A DNA stretch of 64,000 bases. It comes from Sandaracinus sp964481145 (GTDB lineage: Bacteria; Myxococcota_A; Polyangia; Polyangiales; Sandaracinaceae). The notes under the pieces are model-generated. The model saw nothing but the letters and a program-made list of their open reading frames with translations. It was not told the origin of the DNA and did not search any database. Below, in pieces: positions 25,992-33,576 of the stretch. Both the position numbers and the translations under genes were made by a program. How positions within the stretch are numbered: the first letter of the stretch is position 1; every line of letters starts with the position of its first letter. The stretch lies in the NCBI GenBank assembly GCA_964481145.1, contig CAYZTA010000017.1:30338-94337 (forward strand), in the 5' to 3' direction.

Positions 25992-28280
25992 TTGTCAGAA
26001 AAAGGCGTTCCTTCGAGGTCTTGGTACGATGTCGTCGTGACCACTTCTTCCGGCACGAACTCGGACCGCGAGCTCGATGCGCGCTTGCTTCGATTCCGCA
26101 CGCAACCAGCGAGTGAAGATATCGCAACTCTCGCGACGGATCTGCTCACTGGCAATCGCGCTCATGACTCGCTCGACATCCTCCTCGCAGCCCTTCACGA
26201 GGACCCAGACAATCCAACACTCCTCGTCCTCGAAGGACGTGCGCATTATGCGAGTGGAGATTTCCTCCGCGCACAAACCGCGCTTCTCAAAGCCGCACAC
26301 CTCGCACCCACGCACAAAGATCCCTTTCGCTGGCTCGGCGAAGTCCTGCTCAAGCGAGGCGATCCCGAACGCGCCGCCAAAGCGCTCGAGCGCGCACGCG
26401 CCCTCGACGACGAAGACAGCACCATCGCTGCGCTCCATGCACGGGCCGAGCGTTTTTCGAGAATCGCGCGTTCGGACGGGATGCCGGATTCGAATCCTCT
26501 CGATGCAGACCCCGATATCGATGAGGAACAGACCATCGTCGCACCTCCTTCAGAGGTCATGCGACTCTCGCTCTATCCCACCACTCGCCCCCCCCCACCC
26601 AATGAACCCGAAGAAGCAACACGGGTGGGCGGCCCTCCCCAGATCGACGAAGTCCAGGACACGTTATCCGAATCCATCGTGGACATCGCGCTCGAAGACG
26701 CCCCGTCCATCGAGCCGCCCATCCAAGAGATCCAACCTCCTCGCAAGTCCCGATGGCGAAGACTCGTTCAAGTCAGCGCGGGCGTCGTCGCCCTCGCGAT
26801 CGGAGGAGGCGCCGGATTCCACTACTACGTCGAACACCATCGACGTGCACCTCGAGCTCTCGACGAAGCACCCCCCGAAACACACCCCGGAGATCAACGC
26901 CCCCCCGCAGACTTGCTCGCAGAGATCACCCGTACGGCCATGGACGAAGAGCGCTTGGAGGAGGCCGAAGAAGCCGCTCGTGCCGCCCTCGACGCAAACC
27001 CATCGCACACCGATTTTCGTCGACTTCTTGCGCGCATCCAGCTCGCGCGACGCAACGGGCACGGCGCCCTCGAGACTCTGCGCGACTCACCCCCGAACGA
27101 TCCCGGCGTCCTCTCGATACAGGGCCGCGCCGCGCTTTTGATCGGCACCGAGGAGGCCTTGAATCAAGCCGCGGCTTCCCTCGAGTCCTATCTAGAATCA
27201 CACGACGACGCTGACATCGAGCTTCGGGCATTGCAGATCCGCTTGAGCTCCGCGAGCACGCCACCGGCTCCCATGCTCTCCGCCGCAAGAGAGCTCGCAG
27301 ACCATCACCCCGGCGATCCGTTCGTCCACATGACCTTGGGCGAGGCCGCGCTGCGCGCAGGAGACGCAAATACAGCAGTCGAGGCGCTCCTTTCCGTGAT
27401 CGACGCCACACCTCTCGATGCAGAGGCCCATCACCTGCTCGGTCGCGCCCATCACCTTCGAGGCGAGGGGGAGCATGCACGGCAAAGTTTGGAACGTGCA
27501 GTCGAGCTCCAACCGGACAACCTCGAGTTCAAACGAGGGCTCGGGCTCCTGCTGCTCGATCTCGGCGATTATGAAAGCGCCTACCAAGTCTGCAGAGAGA
27601 TTCCAGACCAAGCCATTTGCCTCATCGAGTCGCTCATGGGTCTAGGCCATTTCGGCCGGGCGCAAACAGAGCTCGAGTCATTGGGTGATCTTCGCACGAG
27701 CCCCTTGGCTCGGATGACCGCCGCTCGCTTGGCGCTCGCCACGGGCCGCTCCGCCGATGCGGTCTCTGAGATTCGCGCGGCTTTGGCGGCCGCAGGCAGC
27801 AATGCACAAACGCCTCTCATGCTCGCTCTACAAGGGGATGTGCTCCTCGCCGCCGGAGAGATCAATGCCTCGGCTGCCGCATTCGAAAACGCGCTCACTC
27901 GAGATCCCGAGCTTCCCGAAGCCTTGATTGGCCGCGCGGAGCTCTTGATTCGCGGGGATCATCCGCGCGATGCGTCTCCGCTCCTCGAGCGAGCAGGGCG
28001 CGCCCTTCGCGCCCGCATCAGGCCGCCCTCGGTGCGCGCTCGAAAACTCATGCTCGATGGGCGTGTGGCGCTTCTTGCCCATGATCTGCCCACCGCCCGC
28101 GCGCGTCTTCGCGAAGCCACCGCCCTCCGAGGTGTGCCCCTCGAAGCTTTTTTTCATCTCGGCGAGGCCCTCAGCGGCGAAAACGCCCCCGAAGCACGCG
28201 CCGCCTATGTGCGCTATCTCGCGCTCGCCCCGAACGGTTTCTTCGCCAATCGTGCCCGTCGAGCCATCCACGACCCCTGA
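25992..28280 (+). CDS. Membrane-spanning TPR-repeat protein
   Basis: A protein of about 760 residues. The N-terminal part (about 30-150) contains TPR motifs (ALHEDPDNPTLLVLEGRAHY and KAALERARALDD-like helices). A Pro/Glu-rich linker follows, then one transmembrane helix (LVQVSAGVVALAIGGGAG, about residues 257-275), and many further TPRs to the end (DAEAHHLLGRAHHLRGEGEH, AEINASAAAFENALTRDPEL-like units). This suggests a cytoplasmic and a periplasmic TPR platform joined by one membrane span, used for protein assembly. The start is uncertain: TTG 25992 or GTG 26037, neither with a strong ribosome site. The 183 bases upstream hold the OmpA hairpin and nothing else I can name. Confidence 0.75.
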   Translation: MSEKGVPSRSWYDVVVTTSSGTNSDRELDARLLRFRTQPASEDIATLATDLLTGNRAHDSLDILLAALHEDPDNPTLLVLEGRAHYASGDFLRAQTALLKAAHLAPTHKDPFRWLGEVLLKRGDPERAAKALERARALDDEDSTIAALHARAERFSRIARSDGMPDSNPLDADPDIDEEQTIVAPPSEVMRLSLYPTTRPPPPNEPEEATRVGGPPQIDEVQDTLSESIVDIALEDAPSIEPPIQEIQPPRKSRWRRLVQVSAGVVALAIGGGAGFHYYVEHHRRAPRALDEAPPETHPGDQRPPADLLAEITRTAMDEERLEEAEEAARAALDANPSHTDFRRLLARIQLARRNGHGALETLRDSPPNDPGVLSIQGRAALLIGTEEALNQAAASLESYLESHDDADIELRALQIRLSSASTPPAPMLSAARELADHHPGDPFVHMTLGEAALRAGDANTAVEALLSVIDATPLDAEAHHLLGRAHHLRGEGEHARQSLERAVELQPDNLEFKRGLGLLLLDLGDYESAYQVCREIPDQAICLIESLMGLGHFGRAQTELESLGDLRTSPLARMTAARLALATGRSADAVSEIRAALAAAGSNAQTPLMLALQGDVLLAAGEINASAAAFENALTRDPELPEALIGRAELLIRGDHPRDASPLLERAGRALRARIRPPSVRARKLMLDGRVALLAHDLPTARARLREATALRGVPLEAFFHLGEALSGENAPEARAAYVRYLALAPNGFFANRARRAIHDP

Positions 28281-28298
28281 TGCCCCGTTCGCATGCTC

Positions 28299-29012
28299 TC
28301 AGCGCAGCGGCACCGATGTCGAGGGTGGCGAGATCTGCCCGAACTGGTTGACATACGCAATTCGACCCACGACGCTTTCCCCTTCCGGCGGCGGCAACGT
28401 TCCCGGAACCTCCGCCTCGCAACGCGCGGTTTCTTGCCAGATCACGATCTCACGCTGCCCGACGATCGCCGGCACCCACGCGGCCGGGGCGCTGCCTTCG
28501 CCCCAATACGTCACGATCGCCACGATCCCCTCGGGCACCGGAAACTCGAGAGTCGCGCGCACCTCCGTGCGCGGCATTCTCCGCGCAGACATCCCGGTGG
28601 CCTCCAATCGACGAAGCTCGACCACCCCCGGCCGGGTCGGCACACCTGGCATGGGTTCGCGCCCCACGGTCCATGCGACATCACGCCCCAGCGTAGGAAT
28701 CGTCCAACTACCGGGCAGAAGACGAGAAGCCGACTCGAAACGCACGAGCCCAGGGGCCAGAATCCGCCCCACCAACGGCTGCGACCTCCGCCCTCGCAAA
28801 AGCTCGAGGCTCGCGGGCATCTCTCGGCTCTCCTGGCCCAGAACCAAGCCCGCGACGAGCGCACCCCCGTCGCGCGGAATGCGGGCACTCATGGGCGTGA
28901 GCACGCGCGGAACGAGGCCCTGCACCGCACACCGCGCATCCGCCCGTGGAGCATTGCCCACCCACATGCACGCCCACAGAGCCACCAACCACACGAAAAA
29001 CCGCTGCGACAT
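28299..29012 (-). CDS. Secreted protein, unknown function
   Basis: A 237-residue protein with a signal peptide (FFVWLVALWACMWVGNAPRA, cleavage near ADA). The mature part is beta-rich with Pro/Arg/Gly, for example LVGRILAPGLVRFESASRLL and VRATLEFPVPEGIVAIVTYW, and could hold two Ig-like domains. There are two conserved-looking Cys residues. No family was recognised. The start at 29012 is the Met before the signal peptide; the frame is open to 29117. Convergent with the TPR gene, 18 bases apart. Confidence 0.6.
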   Translation of the reverse strand: MSQRFFVWLVALWACMWVGNAPRADARCAVQGLVPRVLTPMSARIPRDGGALVAGLVLGQESREMPASLELLRGRRSQPLVGRILAPGLVRFESASRLLPGSWTIPTLGRDVAWTVGREPMPGVPTRPGVVELRRLEATGMSARRMPRTEVRATLEFPVPEGIVAIVTYWGEGSAPAAWVPAIVGQREIVIWQETARCEAEVPGTLPPPEGESVVGRIAYVNQFGQISPPSTSVPLR

Positions 29013-29165
29013 CAGAACACGATCGACGATTCGTCCGCTGGCATCAACCCCTCTTGCTGCGCAACCCATCACGCAGTGCGAAGCCATGGACGCATCTCTG
29101 GAGGCTCCGAAGAGCACAATTCAAATGAATTATGATCGGCACGCCTTCTGCGTTCGGAGACTTGC

Positions 29166-30095
29166 GTGCCGTACCGACTCACACACTTCTCGGATCGGTT
29201 CCTCGTCGGCCAACTCAACCTTCGCGGTTTCGAGAGCCGGCGAATTGCGACCTCCATGGGTCAGATGCACGTGCTCGACGCACGCGGCCGCGGAAATCTA
29301 CCGCCACTGCTCGTCTTGCATGGGTTTTCTGCCGCAGGATACCTCTATGAAGGTGTGCTTGCCCGGATGCGCCCTCATGTGCGTCGGGTCATCGCGCCCG
29401 ACATGCTCGGGCACGGCTTTTCGGCCATGCCTCGAGCCGGCCTCGATCACCAAAGCGTGCGCACGGCATTGCTCGAAACGATCGACCGCGTCGTCGACGA
29501 ACCCGTCCTCGTCTTCGGCAATTCGATGGGCGGCGCCGCCGCGCTCTGCCTCGCGATCGAACGCCCGAAAAAAGTGCGCGGCCTTTTCCTCGTTGCGCCT
29601 GGCGGCGCGCCCATGGAAGGCGAAGAGCTCCACACCTTCATCGATCGCTTTCGGCTTCGAAACCATGACGAAGCGCTCGACTTCGTCGATCGGCTCTTTC
29701 ACAAGCCCCACCCCATGCGTCAGATCTTGGCATGGGGCACGCGAATGCAATTCTCGCGGCCGGGCTTGCGCGAACTGCTCGAGCGCATGTCTCCGGGCGA
29801 GCTCGTCCGCGCGCACGATCTCGCGAAGCTGAACATGCCCATCCACGTCCTCTGGGGCGCCGCTGATCGCGTTTTGCACCCCAGCCACCTCGATTTCTAC
29901 CAGCGACATCTGCCTGCCCATGCCCGAATCCAAGTGGTCGAACACTTCGGACACGTGCCTCATATCGACCATCCGGAGGAGCTCTATCGACGCTTGCTCG
30001 CCTTTGCCACCGACCTCGAAACCCGCCCGCTCGCTGGGCTTGGCCCGGCCGACCGGCCGGATTTCGTACCGGTTTCGAGTGTCGCCGCTCCTTGA
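29166..30095 (+). CDS. Alpha/beta-hydrolase
   Basis: A 309-residue alpha/beta-hydrolase starting at GTG 29166. The oxyanion strand reads LLVLHGFSAAGYLYEG, the nucleophile elbow is FGNSMGGAA (GxSxG with the central Ser), the acid lies in VLWGAADRVLHP and the catalytic His in VVEHFGHVPHIDHPEELY. A lid-type helical insertion is present between elbow and acid (about residues 155-215). It is the first gene of a plus-strand run with a fatty-acyl-AMP ligase, two acyl carrier proteins and a thioesterase, so an ester or thioester of a fatty acid is a likely substrate. Confidence 0.87.
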   Translation: MPYRLTHFSDRFLVGQLNLRGFESRRIATSMGQMHVLDARGRGNLPPLLVLHGFSAAGYLYEGVLARMRPHVRRVIAPDMLGHGFSAMPRAGLDHQSVRTALLETIDRVVDEPVLVFGNSMGGAAALCLAIERPKKVRGLFLVAPGGAPMEGEELHTFIDRFRLRNHDEALDFVDRLFHKPHPMRQILAWGTRMQFSRPGLRELLERMSPGELVRAHDLAKLNMPIHVLWGAADRVLHPSHLDFYQRHLPAHARIQVVEHFGHVPHIDHPEELYRRLLAFATDLETRPLAGLGPADRPDFVPVSSVAAP

Positions 30096-30132
30096 CACAG
30101 CCGGGGCGTCCCCATAGAAAGCGCGCGTTCTC

Positions 30133-31824
30133 ATGATGCCCTACCCTGCGACGCTCGCTGAAGCGCTCGATCGCCTTCCGGGTGGAGAGGCGCGAGGGTT
30201 CCGTTTTTACGGTACGGACCGTCAAGAGCGCTATTTCCCCTACGAAGCAATGCGCGCCGAGGCCCATCATCGGGCCGCGTTCTTTGCGGCGTTGGGCCTC
30301 TCCAAAGGCGACTGCGTTGCGCTCGTCATCCCAGAAAACCACGAATTCGTGCTGTCCTTCCTCGGCGCGAACGTCGGTGGTTTCGTGCCGGTGCCGATTT
30401 TCCCGCGCGCTTCCTTCAAAGGCGCCGACCAATACGTCGACACGCTCGAGCACATCGTGCGCGCATCCCACGCCAAAGCCGTGGTGTGCATGCAGCAAAA
30501 CCGCGACATCGTTGCGCAGCTGCAAGCGCGTGAAGGATTGGCGAACCTCCCGATCCTCGATGTCGAAACTGGGTTCGCAGGCGTCGCACCGACATTCCGA
30601 CCGCCTGTGATCGGTCCGGACGACCTTTGCTTTCTCCAGTTCACCTCAGGAAGCACCAGCCGCCCCAAGGGCGTCATGGTCAAGCACGGCAACCTCGTCG
30701 CCAACACGACCGCCTTTCTCGGGCCGCACGGGCTCGCCCGCACCCAAGACGATATCGGCGTCTCCTGGCTGCCGCTCTTTCACGACATGGGGCTCATCGG
30801 CTTCGTGCTCGGCACGCTCATCGTCGATCTGCCTGTCGTGCTGATGCCGACTCCGACCTTCGCGCGCATGCCGCGCATGTGGCTCGAGCTCATCACCAAG
30901 CATCGCGGCACCATCACCTACGCGCCGAACTTCGCCTATCAGCTGGTCACCAAACGCGTCTCCGAGAAGGATCTAGCCTCTCTCGATCTGTCGAGCCTCC
31001 GGGTGGCCGGTTGTGGTGCCGAGCCCATTCGCGCGCGAACGCTCCTCGATTTCGCCGACAAATTTAGCAAAGCCGGCTTCCGCGCCGAGGCCCTCTTGCC
31101 GAGCTACGGCATGGCCGAGAGCTGCCTCGCGATCACCTTCCATCAGCGGAACACCGCGATGATCGTCGATCGGGTGGATCCGAACGAAATGAAGGCGGGA
31201 CGTGCGATTCGTTCGGACGCCCCCGACGCGCTCGAGCTCGTCTCGTGTGGAATCGCGTTCCCTGGTCATGAGCTCGCGGTCGTCGACGAAGGTGGCGCGC
31301 CAGTCGGCGAACGGATCGTCGGACAAATCATCAGCAAGGGCCCGAGCGTCACCGAGGGCTACTACGAAAACGCCGAGGCGAGCGCAGAATCATTCCGTGC
31401 AGGCTGGCTCTACACGGGTGATCTCGGCTACTTCGCGGAGGGAAACCTCTACATTTGCGGCCGCGCGAAGGATCTCATCATCCTCAACGGCGCCAACTAC
31501 TATCCGCAAGACATGGAATGGGCGATCGGCGAGATCGAGGGCGTTCGCCGCGGAAATGTCGTCGCATTCAGCGTGATGAAAGATGGCCTCGAGCAGCTCA
31601 TCGTCGCGGCAGAGGGAAATCGCGGCGACACCACGCGGCTTCAGACCGAGATCGCCGAAACGCTGCAGCGCAGCTTTGGGTTGACGCCTGCGCAGGTCGC
31701 CATCTGCGCCCTCGGTGCGCTACCCAAAACCTCGAGTGGGAAAGCCCAACGAAGAAAAACTCGAATGATGTGGGAGAACGGTGAGCTCGAAGTGCATGAC
31801 GCGCCCGAGTCGACCGCCGTTTGA
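30133..31824 (+). CDS. Fatty-acyl-AMP ligase (FAAL-like)
   Basis: A 563-residue adenylate-forming enzyme. The P-loop core motif is LQFTSGSTSRPKGVMVKHGN, followed by SWLPLFHDMGLIG, the YGMAESCL motif and YTGDLGYFAEGNLYICGRAK with the hinge region. The spelling of the hinge (DLIILNGANYYPQDMEWAIG) and of YGMAES is that of FAALs, which make acyl-adenylates and pass the acyl group to an acyl carrier protein instead of CoA. The C-terminal catalytic Lys is retained (KTSSGKAQRRK). Two carrier-protein genes follow directly; the first begins inside or just after this gene's stop. FACL activity cannot be ruled out without checking the FAAL-specific insertion. Confidence 0.9.
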   Translation: MMPYPATLAEALDRLPGGEARGFRFYGTDRQERYFPYEAMRAEAHHRAAFFAALGLSKGDCVALVIPENHEFVLSFLGANVGGFVPVPIFPRASFKGADQYVDTLEHIVRASHAKAVVCMQQNRDIVAQLQAREGLANLPILDVETGFAGVAPTFRPPVIGPDDLCFLQFTSGSTSRPKGVMVKHGNLVANTTAFLGPHGLARTQDDIGVSWLPLFHDMGLIGFVLGTLIVDLPVVLMPTPTFARMPRMWLELITKHRGTITYAPNFAYQLVTKRVSEKDLASLDLSSLRVAGCGAEPIRARTLLDFADKFSKAGFRAEALLPSYGMAESCLAITFHQRNTAMIVDRVDPNEMKAGRAIRSDAPDALELVSCGIAFPGHELAVVDEGGAPVGERIVGQIISKGPSVTEGYYENAEASAESFRAGWLYTGDLGYFAEGNLYICGRAKDLIILNGANYYPQDMEWAIGEIEGVRRGNVVAFSVMKDGLEQLIVAAEGNRGDTTRLQTEIAETLQRSFGLTPAQVAICALGALPKTSSGKAQRRKTRMMWENGELEVHDAPESTAV

Positions 31825-31853
31825 TCCCGATGAAGAACGAGCGAGAAGATCAT

Positions 31854-32096
31854 ATGAATCGTCCTGACCTGATGCAGACCTTCCAGCGTATGGCGAGCGA
31901 AATCGCCGAAAAAGATTTCAGCCATGTCACCGAAGACGCGAAGATCGCGTCGCTCGGCATCGACTCCCTCGGCATGCTGGAGCTGGTTGGGCAAATGGAG
32001 CGCGAGCTCGGAGTGCAGATCCCTGACGAGCAGCTCGTCGGGATTCAGACGGTTCGCCAGCTGCTCGATCTCGTCGAGAAGCGCGTCACGAAGTAG
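31854..32096 (+). CDS. Acyl carrier protein 1
   Basis: An 80-residue acyl carrier protein with the phosphopantetheine attachment site GIDSLGMLEL (Ser in DSLGM) and a helical layout typical of the family. The start at ATG 31854 follows a GAGCGAGAAG stretch; ATG 31830 and TTG 31821 are in frame, the latter overlapping the ligase stop. Coming right after the acyl-AMP ligase, it is the probable acceptor of the activated acyl chain. Confidence 0.9.
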   Translation: MNRPDLMQTFQRMASEIAEKDFSHVTEDAKIASLGIDSLGMLELVGQMERELGVQIPDEQLVGIQTVRQLLDLVEKRVTK

Positions 32097-32136
32097 TTTG
32101 TTTCGAGAAGCCCTTCGCGGGCGGGAGCAGCGTCGT

Positions 32137-32379
32137 ATGTCTCATGCCGATCTGAAGGAAAAGCTCCGCGAGATCATCTCCGAAGTGAGCGAAGTGGATG
32201 TCGTCCCCGACGAGACTCCCTTCAAAGAGCTCGGGATCGACTCGATGATGGCGATCGAGATCGTCGCGGAGGTCGAGCGCACCTACAAGCTCTCGATCCC
32301 CGAAGACGAGCTCAAAAAGATGACGCATTTCAGCGCCGTCTACGAGCTCGTCCGCGAAAAACTGACCGCCGCAGCCTGA
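32137..32379 (+). CDS. Acyl carrier protein 2
   Basis: An 80-residue acyl carrier protein with the attachment site LGIDSMMAIEIV (Ser in DSMM) and acidic helices (EDELKKMTHFSAVYELV). A GGGAG ribosome site lies before ATG 32137. It differs clearly from the first carrier protein (DSM rather than DSLG; different C-terminal helix), so the two probably interact with different partners rather than being a recent duplication. Confidence 0.9.
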   Translation: MSHADLKEKLREIISEVSEVDVVPDETPFKELGIDSMMAIEIVAEVERTYKLSIPEDELKKMTHFSAVYELVREKLTAAA

Positions 32380-32395
32380 GCCGCGTTCAAACGAG

Positions 32396-32824
32396 ATGCG
32401 TCTTTCGATCGCGGCGCCGGGTCCTGGTGTCGTCGTCACTCGGCACCGCGTTCGTGTCGGGTACGTCGACACCGACAAAGCGGGTATCGTTCATCACAGC
32501 GTGTATCTCGTGTGGTTCGAGGCCGCGCGCATCGAATATTTGCGCGAGCGCGACCTCGACTATCGACGCTTCGAGATCGAAACAGGGCTCGCCCTTCCGG
32601 TGATCGAGACGCACCTGAGGCATCGAGCGCCAGCGCGCTTCGACGACGAGCTCATCGTGACGACGTGGGTCAGCAAGTGCTCACGCGCCATGGTGGCCTT
32701 CGAGTCGCGCATCACCCGCGGCGACGACATCCTCTGCGAATCGCGCATCTTGCTCGCATGTGCGAATGTTCGGGAAGAGCACGCCGTGAGCCTCCCCGAA
32801 GCCGTCACGCGCGCGTGCTCGTGA
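32396..32824 (+). CDS. Hot-dog acyl-CoA/ACP thioesterase (4HBT/YbgC type)
   Basis: A 142-residue hot-dog protein. It carries the 4-hydroxybenzoyl-CoA thioesterase signature YVDTDKAGIVHHSVYLVWFE, with the catalytic Asp in DTD, followed by ARIEYLRERDLDYRRFEIET. It should hydrolyse acyl thioesters. It lies 16 bases after the second carrier protein gene, so release of an acyl chain from a carrier protein in this operon is a reasonable inference. The stop overlaps a GTG that is in frame with the next gene. Confidence 0.9.
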   Translation: MRLSIAAPGPGVVVTRHRVRVGYVDTDKAGIVHHSVYLVWFEAARIEYLRERDLDYRRFEIETGLALPVIETHLRHRAPARFDDELIVTTWVSKCSRAMVAFESRITRGDDILCESRILLACANVREEHAVSLPEAVTRACS

Positions 32825-32832
32825 GAGTCGAC

Positions 32833-33567
32833 ATGCGCCTCACGCTTTTGTCGTGTGCGATATGGGCCTTCGCCACCGCATGCACGTGCGAGCGCGCGCG
32901 CACCGACATCCCGCGACTCGAAGTTCCTTTCACGAGCGAGCCTCCTGTCATCGATGGGGTGTTGAGCGATCCGATATGGACGCGCGCCGGACACACCGAG
33001 CGCTTCGTCGACACGATGAGCGGCGCGCCCGCGAATCTCGAAGTCCGAGCGCACCTCGCCTATGACGCAGAGGCGCTCTATGTGGCCTTCGAGGTCCGCG
33101 ACACACTCCTCCGCTGTTCATTCGAAGGACACGACGCGCATCTTTGGGAACAAGATGTCGTCGAGCTCATGATCGACCCTGATGGCGATGGCCTTCGCTA
33201 TGTCGAGCTCCAAGTTTCGCCCACCAACCTGGTCTTCGACACCTGGTTCGATTCGCGAAGAGAACCAGCCCCCTTTGGGCACATTGCGTGGAACTCCCAG
33301 CTCCGCTCAGCCGTGCGCACCCGCGGCACCCCCAACGATGACGAAGCTGACGATGGCTATACCGTCGAAATCGCGGTGCCTTTCGCATCGCTCGCACCCA
33401 TGGGTGGGAGCGCCCCGCGCTCGGGAACCGAATGGCGGCTCGCCCTGTACGTCCTCGATGCGCTCGCAGAAGGACAACGCGGCGTCGGCTGGTCCCCGCC
33501 CCTGGTGGGCGATTTCCACGTGCCCGAACGCTTCGCTCACTTGAGATTCATGGAACAACGCCCATAA
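32833..33567 (+). CDS. CBM9-like lipoprotein
   Basis: A 244-residue lipoprotein (signal peptide MRLTLLSCAIWAFATAC). The mature part resembles the carbohydrate-binding family 9-like beta sandwich: PVIDGVLSDPIWTRAGHTER at its start (IDGxxxDxxW), LAYDAEALYVAFEVRD, VVELMIDPDGDG and AWNSQLRSAV / YTVEIAVPFASL. This fold binds sugars or heme-like ligands in several exported proteins. The start is ATG 32833; GTG 32821 is in frame and overlaps the thioesterase stop as GTGA, so translational coupling with the acyl operon is possible. Confidence 0.78.
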   Translation: MRLTLLSCAIWAFATACTCERARTDIPRLEVPFTSEPPVIDGVLSDPIWTRAGHTERFVDTMSGAPANLEVRAHLAYDAEALYVAFEVRDTLLRCSFEGHDAHLWEQDVVELMIDPDGDGLRYVELQVSPTNLVFDTWFDSRREPAPFGHIAWNSQLRSAVRTRGTPNDDEADDGYTVEIAVPFASLAPMGGSAPRSGTEWRLALYVLDALAEGQRGVGWSPPLVGDFHVPERFAHLRFMEQRP

Positions 33568-33576
33568 AGAAACGAT

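Noticed and set aside
27970..29832. Plus-strand frame of about 620 codons
   Set aside because: Overlaps the end of the TPR gene, the antisense of 28299-29012 and another frame of the hydrolase gene; all three real genes have motifs or signal peptides.
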